A stretch of DNA of 47,622 nt from contig JBNGIS010020648.1 of NCBI GenBank assembly GCA_049999725.1, positions 1-47,622 on the forward strand, given 5' to 3'. Shown in pieces: positions 24,272 through 34,158 of this stretch. Under the pieces are notes generated by a model. That model saw nothing but the letters and a program-made list of their open reading frames with translations, did not search any database and was not told the DNA's origin. The translations under genes and the position numbers were made by a program. Source of the stretch: Haplomitrium mnioides. Lineage: Eukaryota > Marchantiophyta > Haplomitriopsida > Calobryales. The first letter of the stretch is position 1; each line of letters begins with the position of its first letter.

Positions 24272-24735
24272 GTATATTGTAATTTAAGATTATTATTTTA
24301 AAAAGTACTTGAGAATCTTTTGAAGAAACCTATTGAGTTTTCTGCCAACTTGAATTTTTGATTGTAAATCATTCCAAGTTGAATGTTTTTCTCTGTAAAT
24401 AAAATCAAAATCTTTAGTTAATATTTTTATTTGCTTTGTAAAAATGTTTTCTTCTCCAAAATGTAGTTATTTTATTTCCAACTTTATTGTTTTCTAGAAG
24501 AGTTTAAGGTTATTGTCTCGCTAAAGCATCTGCCCAAACTAGCTAATTGTTTTTTTCTTGTTAGAGCTTTGATGTAAAACTTAAAACCCTTTGCGCTATT
24601 TGACTCAAATGTAGAGCTTTGTATTGATTTTTTACTTTTAGATTCCGAGTCAAAAATCGAAATCTTTTGTGTACATAGAGTTTGTTGCAAAAAATAGAAC
24701 ATTTATAGTCTCTATCCTTGGTTGTAGAAGTGTGA
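24272..24735 (+). mobile_element. Flank downstream of the copy A transposase
   Basis: It matches the inverted 12880-13330. It has no ORF of interest. The match ends at GTAGAAGT (about 24733), where sequence of the copy B transposase intron begins on the other strand. Confidence 0.55.
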
Positions 24736-25044
24736 AAGATATAAAAATAGTTCAATACAACATGTGTCAATGTTTGGAACTCCAGAAGACAACCTAAGAT
24801 GCTTAAAATATTTAAATCATCTTTAACAAATGTTTGGATTGGTAGAAGTGAAAACTTTTTTAAGATTAAAAATAAACTTTAGATAATTTAAATAAAGGAA
24901 AATATGTTTGACTTAAAGTAAAAAAAAAAAAATTTTAAAAGGAGAAAAACAAGATTTGCTAACAAATGGTCACAAATTGGAACTAGAGTTTCCAAGGTAG
25001 CTTGGACTCTTTGGTCGCAAAACATAAATAAAAAACGAGAACAC

Positions 25045-25190
25045 ATCCTAGGCTCGCATAGGATGAGTGGAGAAAACAACTAATCCTATGCGCGTATAGG
25101 ACCAAAGCAACAACACTAATACCATGACTTGCTTTGACTGTTGTCATGACTGGTTTTTAAGGAAACAAGAACAAATCCTATGCGCACAAA
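25045..25190. repeat. Palindromic repeat cluster 6 (copy B transposase intron)
   Basis: Three units of the CCTATGCGCGCATAGGA type, near 25053, 25085 and 25178, lie in the intron of the copy B transposase. Each is flanked by AAC-rich spacers. Confidence 0.7.
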
Positions 25191-26934
25191 GGATTTGCAA
25201 ACAACAAAAATGGTTCTTGCTATTGTTTTTCTTGCAAAGGGCTCTTGATTCAAAGCAACAAAAGAAAAACTTATTGCAAGGCTAAGGTCACCACCAAGAA
25301 TCAGATTCATTCCTCGCTTTATTTGACTATAGAAAAGGTTTGGATTCAAACTAAAAACAACATACTCTATGGGAGCATAGACTCTCTTCTCACAACTCAC
25401 GTTGTTAAGAATCATTCGACTCAAATTTTTTTTGCTGAACAACTTAACAAAACAAATATCTTTTAGCATTAAGTTGAGAAAAAATAACATCTCTAGAACT
25501 AAGCTTTCAGTCTAGAAAAAATAGCATGGATTAACCAAAGGTTTCAAAAGAGAAGAAATTTACTACCTTTGTCAGACTCCAAGACGGATTTTTCTTGCAA
25601 GATTTTATTTCTTTGCATGTTTCACAAACAACAAATACATTGTGTTTTGGAATTTTTACATTTTGGAAATGAGTTCTCGAATGTTTTGTGAAACTCGAGA
25701 AACTAAGAACATAGTAAGAATCTTTCTCTTTCAAATAAGTTGTGTAGTAGTCATAAACTTCCCATTTTGTAAAATTTTCGAGCAAGTTATAAACTTTGTG
25801 AGTGGGCATTCTTTGTGAAATCCGTAAAAAAAACTGTCCATCCACTCACGTAAAAATACTCCTTTAGCAAGTAATCCTTTTTTTCAAAAAGTGCCTCTAA
25901 GATCTGCATTTTGAGATTTTGAATCCTTTGGATTCTCTATCATTCCCTATTGATAATATTAATTTGAAGGCTCTTCTATAGACAACAATACTGCCAAGAA
26001 GAGCAAATTGATTGTCAATATTAGAGTCTTTTCTTGGTATTCGCCACTGTAGCGTAATATCTTGATTCTTCATGCTTTGTCAAAAATACGTTTCTCTCAT
26101 AGTTATTGAAAAATCTGTCTTGTACAATGACAATTAATTAATTTGACAATATAGAATTCTCTTCAATTTAGAAATTGACATTGGATCGAGCTTTTTCTTT
26201 ACAAATCTCTCGCTAAGATAGACTTTTTGCAAAGAATTTTCACGTAAGATGTTTACCCATTTGGGTTTTAGCCTATATAAAGAATTATTAAGTTATGATG
26301 GTCCATTTGGATATAGGCAAATCCACCAATCGGAGATAATTCATTTTCCTGAAGATTTTGATCATCATCATGAACACTATTTGTTTCTTCGCAAAACGTT
26401 TTCAAAGGATGAGGTACTTCTTGAGGATTGGCAGAGCTACACCATTCCGAAACTGAATCTTGATCAATATCTTGACTATTAGGAAATGTTTTTTTTGCGA
26501 TATGATCGGTGCCCTTGGTAATAACTCTAACGAAATATTGATTGATTGAGACTCTTTGCTAGAATCATTTCCCAAACTATTGTCTCAAGACTCCTCCAAA
26601 AGAATTCGATATTTTTTAGATCTTCCAATCTCATTGCAAGGTCTAACTTGAATTGAAATCACTTATTGTTTGAGTGGTACTATCGGTGACAACAATTTAT
26701 CCCAAAAATTGAATCCGTCTACAGATTGTATGCTTTTTGTGTTTCGAACAAACATACTTTGATTGTGAATATTGAGGTCTCTCTTTGATGAGGATGAAGA
26801 GAGGTCTACAAAGGTCTTGAAATTCTGAGTTGAACATCTTTTTGTTGATATGTTGGAGTAGTCAAAAGAAAGATTCAACTTTGACCGCTTGATCGGCAAC
26901 AAAGATCTTGTGCTTGCAAAAGTTTTCTTCTTCA

Positions 26935-27050
26935 GTTCTCTACGAGCATTGGGTTCCGTCTTTGATCATTTGCGTGCAAGTTGTTCACTCCTTGACTCTA
27001 TGCGTACATAAGGTTCAGTCTTTGATCGTATGCCCGCATAGGGTTTACCT
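26935..27050. repeat. Palindromic repeat cluster 7 (copy B transposase exon 1)
   Basis: About four degenerate 30-base units sit in the coding part of the first exon. They correspond to clusters 5 and 12. Confidence 0.7.
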
Positions 27051-27265
27051 TCTCCATCTTTTCACGTGGAGCTATCTGATTCAATAAAAGCCATCTTTTT
27101 TTCCCAATATACTCGCCATCATACTTGATGCTTTTGGTAGTCCATCACTTACCTCCAAAGAATTGCAGTTTGAACAAATCTCAACTTGCTTATCAAAAGT
27201 AACACTTTTTGTGAAGATGAATGTTGAAATTCTAACCTCTTCTTGTCCTTAAAAACTCTAGCCAT

Positions 27266-27728
27266 TGATAAAGCTCACTAAAAATGAGCTATTTGAAGAA
27301 ACTAGTTTAACAAATATTGTCAACCTTTTACGACCTATCTAAAATATATATTTTTAAAGAAATTTCCACCAAACAACAAAACTGAGAGCTTTTTGTGAAG
27401 AAATCGGAAAAAATAAATTGGAAACTTTAAGATGAAAATTAGCAATGTTTTATATACTAACTTTCTTCTACACCACACAAATTTATGTGTCAAGAGCTCC
27501 GCAAATCATTTTTTGGCGGGAAAGACATTTTTTGAAATTTAGGTATAAAAAGAGCATCAGTGGAAAGTTTCTTTCCATTTTTGCGAGTGCACTTTCTAGT
27601 TTTTGATTTCTTGTCATCCTTGTTTTTACATTTCTTTGTTATTTTGCCATTTTCAGCCATTTGATTTTTTCAAACTTTTGTTTCTAAGATTTTCACCTCA
27701 AATTCTACTAGTTTTCACTTTTTGGAAA
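27266..27728. promoter_or_regulatory. Shared divergent promoter spacer, copy B
   Basis: These 463 bases lie between the two start codons and are homologous to 19175-19659. They contain TATATACTAAC near 27452 toward the transposase and GGTATAAAAAG near 27541 toward the methyltransferase, at distances that suit two core promoters. The function is inferred. Confidence 0.5.
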
Positions 27729-28124
27729 ATGACATCACAAGTCAATGTTTCAAGACCTCCTCAACCAAAGCCTTTTAGGTATTCACATGTTATCAAGGAT
27801 CTCGAGCCAGAAAAATTGGATTGGGATTGGTTGGCAAATTGTCGATCCTTGAAGAATCCTGACCAACATCTTTAGCTTTTTGTTGAGGAAGGTGAGAAAT
27901 TCAACTTGGGCCTTGTTGTCCAAATCACGATGATAAGAGAGGGCCAACAAGCCAACATCGGGCTGCTTGTGCAGTCTTAGGATTCCATTACCTTGTACAA
28001 AGCATCTTGCAAACGGTTTGATTTATCCGAGATGAAGGAGAGGGACATTTTTTGCCAAGCATCTTTAGACGGCAAGGTAAGATTTTAAAACCCTTTCTCA
28101 TTGGTTTTATTTCTTGACTTACTT

Positions 28125-28400
28125 GGAACCATATGTGCACATGGACCTGGAAGTCCAAACGAGCATGGACCTGGGAGTTCAAGCGCGCATGGATCTAAGA
28201 GTCCATGTGAGCATGGACCTTGGACTCCATACGCGCTTGGATTTGTGAGTCCATGCGCACATAGATTTGTGAGTCTTTGTGCGCCTTAACTCATGTTGTC
28301 AAGTACATGTGTGCTTGGACTCCCAAGTCCATACTCACTTATACTCCCAGATCCATGCGTGCTTAGACTCCCAGGTCCATACGTGCATAGGGTTCTAAGT
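28125..28400. repeat. Palindromic repeat cluster 8 (methyltransferase intron 1, copy B)
   Basis: About nine units of the GAGTCCATGCGCGCATGGAC family, period about 30-36 bases, lie inside the inferred intron 28077-28502. This matches the position of cluster 4 in copy A. Confidence 0.9.
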
Positions 28401-28904
28401 AAGTTTTTCTTAGACTGAACGTTAAGTACAAGTCTACTCTTTGTAAGCATATGGAGACTTTTTGTTTAACATGTTTGATCGTTATTTTGTTTTGTTTTCC
28501 AGTTCACTCAATACTTGGCAAACTTTGTGGATGGCTACCTTGACAAACGCGCGTCGAACGAGATTTTATTAAGATGGTCATCAACATCAAACTATTGAAG
28601 CCCAAGCAGAACGTCCACATTCAACAGATTGTGCCACATCCTAGCGTGGCAACTATGTCAATTGCAGCAACGCTAGGAACATCTGGTGCAAAAAAGAGAA
28701 AGGCGGTGGAGCTAGTCGAGGCTTTGAAAATAAGAAACAAGCAGTCAGAAAGAAAAAGCCTTTTCCAACTCTAAGTATTGAAGATGAGCCAGTCCCCTTC
28801 CAATCTCCAACAAGGTCTTCTTCTACATCCCCCTTGTCTTCAACACCGAGTACTTCAAGGGACGAGTCTGAGCCGAAGCCAGCTCAAGCTCAAATTTCAA
28901 AGTT

Positions 28905-29290
28905 CATGCACGCTTGGACTTCAAAGTCTAACCGCCAAGACTTCTATGTCCATGCGTGCATGGACATTGCAGTCCTTGCGCGTATGGACTTGAAGTCCCT
29001 ACAGGCTTGGACATTATGTCCATGTGCGTATGGACATAGAAGTGTTAGCGCTTGGACTTTGAAGTCAATGCACGAATGGACTTTGAAGTCCATGCGTACC
29101 TAGACTTAAAAGTCTAGGCGCGCATGGACTTCCAAGTCCATGTGCGCATTGACTTTGAATTCTCTGCATGCTTGGGTATTAAAATCCTTGTGCGCATAGT
29201 CATTGATGTCCATGAGCGCATGGACATTGAAGTCAAAGAGCTTCTGGACTTCAATGTGCAAGCGCGTCTGGACTTCAATGTCAACCTTAG
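28905..29290. repeat. Palindromic repeat cluster 9 (methyltransferase intron 2, copy B)
   Basis: About 15 half or full units of AGTCCATGCGCGCATGGACT extend directly from the broken exon 2 to the exon with the motif IV remnant. This matches cluster 3 of copy A. Because of the palindromes both strands have accidental ORFs here. Confidence 0.9.
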
Positions 29291-30682
29291 TTTAACCTCC
29301 ATGGTCTTTGCTCAAATTGTCTTCCTCTCTAAAGTGTAAACTTTTTTTTGTTGTCTCCTCTAATTGTTTTCCGTTTTTGCTATGTGCATCGGGACAAAAC
29401 ATTTAAACGACATCTTGCAAAAAATTGACGGCAATTGCAAAAGGGAGAAAAAGATCAGGGGTCAAAAAAGCCCTAGATGATCAAGACTAGGCTCCAACAC
29501 TTGTTTCCTACCCTCCTACTTTTTTGCTTCATTGCCAGAAAGCTAGAGAGTGGAAATCAAGGCAACAAAATGATTTTGATGCCCTTCCAACTGATGGAGT
29601 TCTGAGGGACAAAGACAAGGACTTGTTGTCCTTCATTGATGGACTCAATGTGGCATATTACCAAGTCTACAGGGAGGCCAATGCTCGTCAGTTGAAAGGA
29701 TTTGTGAAACCTAGATGTTTCACTTTGGCCATGGCAGATATTCATTAGGGTTACAACCTTGAGGAACGCAAGCACGACAATTTTGAACCTTTTTCTAGAG
29801 ATGACATTTTTTATATGGTTTCTTCTTTTGCGACAATCACAACTTTCGATTTTTGGTCTTTTGTAATAATACATTTGTCGCAACAATTTGGCATCATTGA
29901 GAATGCTCTTCTAGAGGTTTGTTGTACCATCAACCACATCATTTGGTGAGTTCTTTTTTGATTTTTTGGGTTTCTAGTTTACCTTGTTTTGTTTTCCTAC
30001 ACTTTGTTTCGAGTGTCTCATTTGTTTGTTTTTCTTACTACAGGGACAAAGGCAATATTGATAATTCTAGTGGTCCAAGAATTGCTCATACCCATGAGTA
30101 TTGGACTATAGGCCCTGGACAAAGGAGGGAAAAAGGAGCATGAGGCTTTTCAATTTGCAACCCGCAGATGCAAGTGGTTGTCTTCAACAAATTATGCATA
30201 GTGTGTTTAGTTGTCCTGCAGTATCAGGTAAACTAAAACATCCAAGAGATGATGCTCTTGTGAATGTTTATCCAAAGTCCCATGCTCTTTACAATTTTTT
30301 AATTAACCATTTATCAGCAGAGCAAGATTGGATCTTAGATCTTTGCTCTGGGTCTGGCACATGCATTGTCTATGCTTTGAAGTTGATGCAAAATTGCATC
30401 GCTATTGAATATAATAGACACGAGTCTATCTACATTCCTCAGAGAGTTTTGGCGATGGCTTCTTTGCCATTCAGCATGACCAAATTGCAGATAGTGTATG
30501 CCTACCACAAGGAATCTGTTCCTCTTGGTACTGTAGGTGCTACTGGTGATTTTGTTGCCATGCCTAGGATTGGAAAGTCTCAAAAAGACTCTCTTGCTAC
30601 TACAGATGTTGAAGCTTCTCAACTAGTTGATTTAGATTAGACAATTCCTTCTGAAGAGGATAGAGCTATAGCATCACAATGA

Positions 30683-31508
30683 TGTAATTTTTCTTTATAA
30701 TAAAGTATTTTCTTTACAAAATTTTATTTGCTGAAGTTTCAATCTTGTTGCACTCCCAATCCAATTTAAGTTTGTTCATCACGATTCAATTTGGTGCGGT
30801 TTTTGAACAAAACTTGTTGGTTTTTTATTAAAATTAACAATGAAGTCTATGATGGCATGGAAGTTCACTTTCATTTATCATTTTTTGTTCCTTCTTAGAT
30901 GGCACTCTACGTTCTCTGCTTCTAATTACTCAGCAGTCCGTGCTCGCTTTAGTTGTCCATGCGCGCATAGGCTTCAGTTTTGCAAGCTCGAGTTAGATGT
31001 GGTTCTTCCTACGTGCATGGATATTTCATACAATGTGTACCTATACTTGAGCCTCAGTTGTCCATGCACGCATAGGCTTTAATAGTATTTTCACAATTTT
31101 GCTTGAACAATCCTCTTGTGCCAACATTTTATGGTTCTACATGAAAATCATTTTCATAAAATTTGAATGTTTTTATAAATTTTACAAATTTTTGCAATTA
31201 TTGTTAGTTCTTCAAAATGTTCAACAGCAAATGTTGTGTTTTGTTTATATGTATTTTGTTTGACGATGCTCACGCTTTTGAAAGATGAAATTATGAAAGC
31301 AATTTTGGTAAAATGCTCATAAGAAGATTTGTTTTTTAATGCATTGCACACTCAAAGTAAGCCATTTTGATATATAAAATTATATTTGTTTTGCAAACAA
31401 ATATTACTAGCGTCAAATTCATGATTTTGTATGCTAAAATTTTGAAATTGGTTTTTGCGAACGCCAATTGAAACATGAATCGAGTAGCGGTTATTGGTTC
31501 AAAGTAGT
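30683..31508 (+). mobile_element. Terminal region of copy B
   Basis: This AT-rich region without a gene carries three or four palindromes (30955, 31010, 31060). It ends in the block GTTCAAAGTAGTAGTTGTT at 31490-31508, shared with the ends at 14129 and about 370. After 31508 the sequence changes to gypsy gag/leader sequence. Confidence 0.6.
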
Positions 31509-32520
31509 AGTTGTTATTTGTTTGTGCTAGTTAGGTATAAGAGTTGCTTGAAGCTCTTCCAATTTCACCATCATCCAAGCTTTTTCTTCTAGATTACTCG
31601 AGTTTGCGTCCATGATTTCATTGCCACAACTGAATTGTCACTATTGAAACAAAAGTAAACACACTAACGTTCCAATTATAGAGAAAAATTAAAACAAAAA
31701 GCTTGATAGATGCTAACATGTAGTGATAAACCCTCTCTCCAAACTTATGAAGAAGAAAATCTTGTTGGATTTGCTTAGATGCTACTCAAATAGAGACATG
31801 ACATTTGGAGCTGATTTTTTCTGAAAGAGTTTGGCTCAAATAAATTTAATACCTACCATAAAATATAAATTAAACTTTCTTAGTCACACCATAGTTTAAC
31901 ACTAGTAAGATAACATGTTTTCTTGATTCCATCACAAAAACAATTAACTCATCACCAAAGTTATACACCGAAAATTGACAAAAGAAATGTTTGTCAATAT
32001 TAAACACATGAATATTAAAAGAATTTAACAAATGAGTTCTAGAAACTACAAATGCTCCTCCATTCATTGGCTACCATAGTATAAAGTTAAACATCTTATC
32101 TTTATTTATAAATGATGGGATATCTATTATTCTTTTTTCATGAAAATTTGAAAGTTTCTCTTGGAGTTATTACAAAGCAGAAATTCCACTATTCCAAAAG
32201 ATCTTTAGCATTTCTTCAAAGAGAAATAATCTACACTCTTTAAAAAAGACCAAGCTGTAATACCATTGTAGTACTACACATATACAACACATATATATGT
32301 TAGAAAAAGTACAAGAAGTTAGCGCACAAAGGAAACTTCAAGCTTATAATGTAAGAGATGCCAAACAATGTATTCTCCCTTCTTTTTGTACTAAACACTC
32401 ATATATAGATGGTGGAGTCTCATTGGTTGCTTTTTTTATTCTTATCTAATTGGATCACCATTACTTCTATTTTCTTTCTACTACGTGTCTTCATCTTCTA
32501 TGAAGTAGATACTTTTAGAA
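31509..32520 (-). mobile_element. Ty3/gypsy element 2 fragment (LTR, PBS, leader, start of gag)
   Basis: This is an inverted, diverged copy of about 2560-3410. LTR: 32267-32520. PBS remnant: 32254-32265 (TGGTATTACAGC). Leader ORF: 31870-32067, homologous to 3065-3280. Start of gag: about 31635-31545, with MMVKLEEL-like codons matching 3369. It is bounded on the left by the end of copy B and on the right by copy C of the element, so it is only a fragment. The LTR edge at about 32520 is not exact. Confidence 0.7.
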
Positions 32521-34071
32521 CCTTCTAGTAGTCATAAACTTCCTATTTAGTAAAATTATCGGGCACTTTATAAACTTCATGAGTGAGCATTCTCTCATAG
32601 TGTCCTTGAAAAAAAATGTCCATCCATTCACACATGAATACTCCTTTAGCAGATAATTCTTTATTTCCAAAAATGCCCCTAAGATCTGCATTTTTGAGAT
32701 TTTGAATCCTTTGGATTCTATCATTCCATACTGATAATATTAATTTGATGGCTCTTTTGCAAACATTGGTACTGCCAAGTAGAGTGAATCGATTGTCAAC
32801 ATCCGAGTCTTTTCTTTGTATTTCCCACTGCAATATGATATCTTGATTCTTCATGTTTTGTAAAAAATAAGTTTCTCACATATTTTTCAAAAAATCTATC
32901 TTGCACAATGACAAACAATTATTTTGACAACATGAAATTCTCCTCAATCTCAAAATTGATATTGGATCGCGTTTTTTTTCACAAAGCTCTCGTCATGATA
33001 GACTTTCTGCAAGATATTTTTACGTAAAGTGTTTACCCGTTTTGGTTTTGGCCTAGACAAAGAATTCTTATGTAATACTGATAGATTTGGTTTGTAGGCA
33101 GATACAGCCATAAAAATAATTCATCGTCTTGAAAATCTTGAGCATAATCTAGAACATTGGTTTTGTATTTGAAATAATTTTTTGAAGAATAAAGACCACC
33201 TTAAGGATTAGAAGAATTGGACCATGCCAAAATGGAATCTTCATCAATATATTGAACATTAGAAAATATTTTTTGTAAAATTATCGATGCCCTTGGCAAT
33301 AACTCCAACAAAATGTTGGTTGATTGAGACTCTTTGCTAGAATCATTTCCTAAATTGTCATATGAACATTCCTCCAAAAGAATTTGGCTTCTTTAGGAAT
33401 CCCCAATCTTATTGAGAGGTCCAACTTGATTAGAAATCACTCATTGTTTGAGTGGTGCTATCGATGGCAGTGAATCATCTTCAAAATTGAAACAAATTCT
33501 ATGTTTGTTGTGTTTTGGACAAACACATTTGGATCTTGAACATCGTTGTCTTCATTCAATGAGGACAGAAAAAGGTCCACAACTATTTGGAAATTGTGAC
33601 TTGAACGTCTTTCTATTGATCTGTTAGAGCAGTCAAAAGAAAGATTCAACTTTGACCGTTTGACCATCAACAAAGATCTAATGCTTGCAAAAGGTTGAGT
33701 CTTGGATCCTATGCCAACATTGGGTTCCTTCTTTGCTCCTTTGCATGCAAGTTGTTCACTCCTCAATCCTATACGCACATTGGGTTCACTCCTTGATCCT
33801 ATACGCATATAGGGTTCACTTGCTCGAACTTCCTGGGTAGAGCTATCTGATTCAACAAACGCCAACTTTTTCCCCAAAATACTTACCATCACACTTGATG
33901 CTTTGGGTATTCCATCACTTGCCTCCATAGAATAGTGGTTTGAAACAATCTCTAGATATCGGCCAAAAGTAACACTTTTCTACTAACATGAATCTTGGAA
34001 TTCTAACCTCTTCTTACCTTCAAAAACTCCAGCTATTGAAGATACCAATAAAAAAGGAGCTATTTGAGGAA
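32521..34071 (-). pseudogene. Copy C: transposase 5' part
   Basis: The start codon position 34036-34034 reads ATA instead of ATG. From there the minus strand codes for the same first exon. A 156-codon open stretch (33928-33458) contains GIPKASSVMVSILGKK and five related decapeptides of the type EPNVRIGSRS, then KRSKLNLSFD. Next come the HxLKNQDIILQWEI / DNRFTL / WNDRIQRIQNLKNADLRGIFG blocks (32854-32640) and WMDIFF. It ends at about 32521, inside the block that reads YDYYTTYL in copy A, where a gypsy LTR begins. On the right it is cut by the copia LTR at 34072. The exon is better preserved than in copies A and B, but is still broken. Confidence 0.7.
33690..33810. repeat. Palindromic repeat cluster 10 (copy C transposase exon 1)
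   Basis: Four or five 30-base units containing CCTATACGCATATAGGG or relatives are in frame with the coding sequence and yield the decapeptide array described for copy C. Confidence 0.8.
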
Positions 34072-34121
34072 TGTTGTAAATGTAGGTGAGTCAAAACTTC
34101 TTCTCAACCTCCACACATGCA

Positions 34122-34158
<37 letters not shown>

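Larger units (their letters stand above)
14129..24735. mobile_element. Copy A of a two-gene element: ParB-methyltransferase (-) and DDE-like transposase (+)
   Basis: The left end, AACAACCGCTACTTTGAAC, is the inverted form of the terminus at 31490-31508. It lies directly against copy B transposase sequence. Inside are a terminal region, the methyltransferase gene (15101-19174, -), a shared promoter spacer, the transposase gene (19660-24171, +) and its downstream flank. The right border (about 24729-24740) is inferred: there the flank stops matching 12880 and the next sequence matches the copy B transposase intron. Only a GGTTGT motif could be an inverted partner of the left AACAACC. About 1 kb of the copy B gene (matching 22117-23070) is missing at the presumed insertion site, so this was not a simple clean insertion. 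Confidence 0.6.
24736..27265 (-). pseudogene. Copy B transposase, N-terminal exon and intron
   Basis: The start ATG at 27265-27263 matches 19660 of copy A. Read on the minus strand, exon 1 runs to about 25590 and has the same blocks: N-terminal repeat peptides, an ISKSM/SIxRL region, and VVCETCKEIK near 25630-25600. It is followed by the GT donor and an intron that matches 21356-22100 of copy A and carries its own palindromes. Near 24736 the match to copy A ends just before the exon with the DDE core, which is missing. The C-terminus of the same gene is probably 13358-14128. There are numerous frameshifts and stops, for example soon after the start. Confidence 0.7.
27729..30682 (+). pseudogene. 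ParB-methyltransferase gene, copy B, ParB region deleted
   Basis: Inferred exons: 27729-28076, 28503 to about 28899, about 29391-29945, 30044-30682 (TGA at 30680). Exon 1 matches copy A (KPF.YS.V, LEPEKLDWDWLAN). Exon 2 keeps the K-rich linker, but at about 28900 it runs straight into intron 2 repeats, so the ParB-like part is gone. The next exon has HCQKAREWK, DGLNVAYYQVYREAN and motif IV decayed to DIH-stop (29736-29747). The last exon has motif X LKHPRDDA (HPRDD at 30239-30253), an intact motif I LDLCSGSGT at 30335-30361, and the acidic motif II AIEYN. A frameshift near 30130 and a stop at 30638 break it. A TATA-like word lies about 185 bases upstream. Confidence 0.75.

Noticed and set aside
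28101-29339. Overlapping open frames on both strands with HGPGSP- or MDIEV-like repeated peptides
   Set aside because: They follow from the palindromic repeats in the two introns of the methyltransferase gene. The frames do not match between copies A and B, and the borders have splice-site words.
12640-31085. CRISPR array, because of regularly spaced palindromes
   Set aside because: The units are degenerate, spacers are similar to one another and of variable length, no cas genes are present, and the surrounding sequence is eukaryotic.
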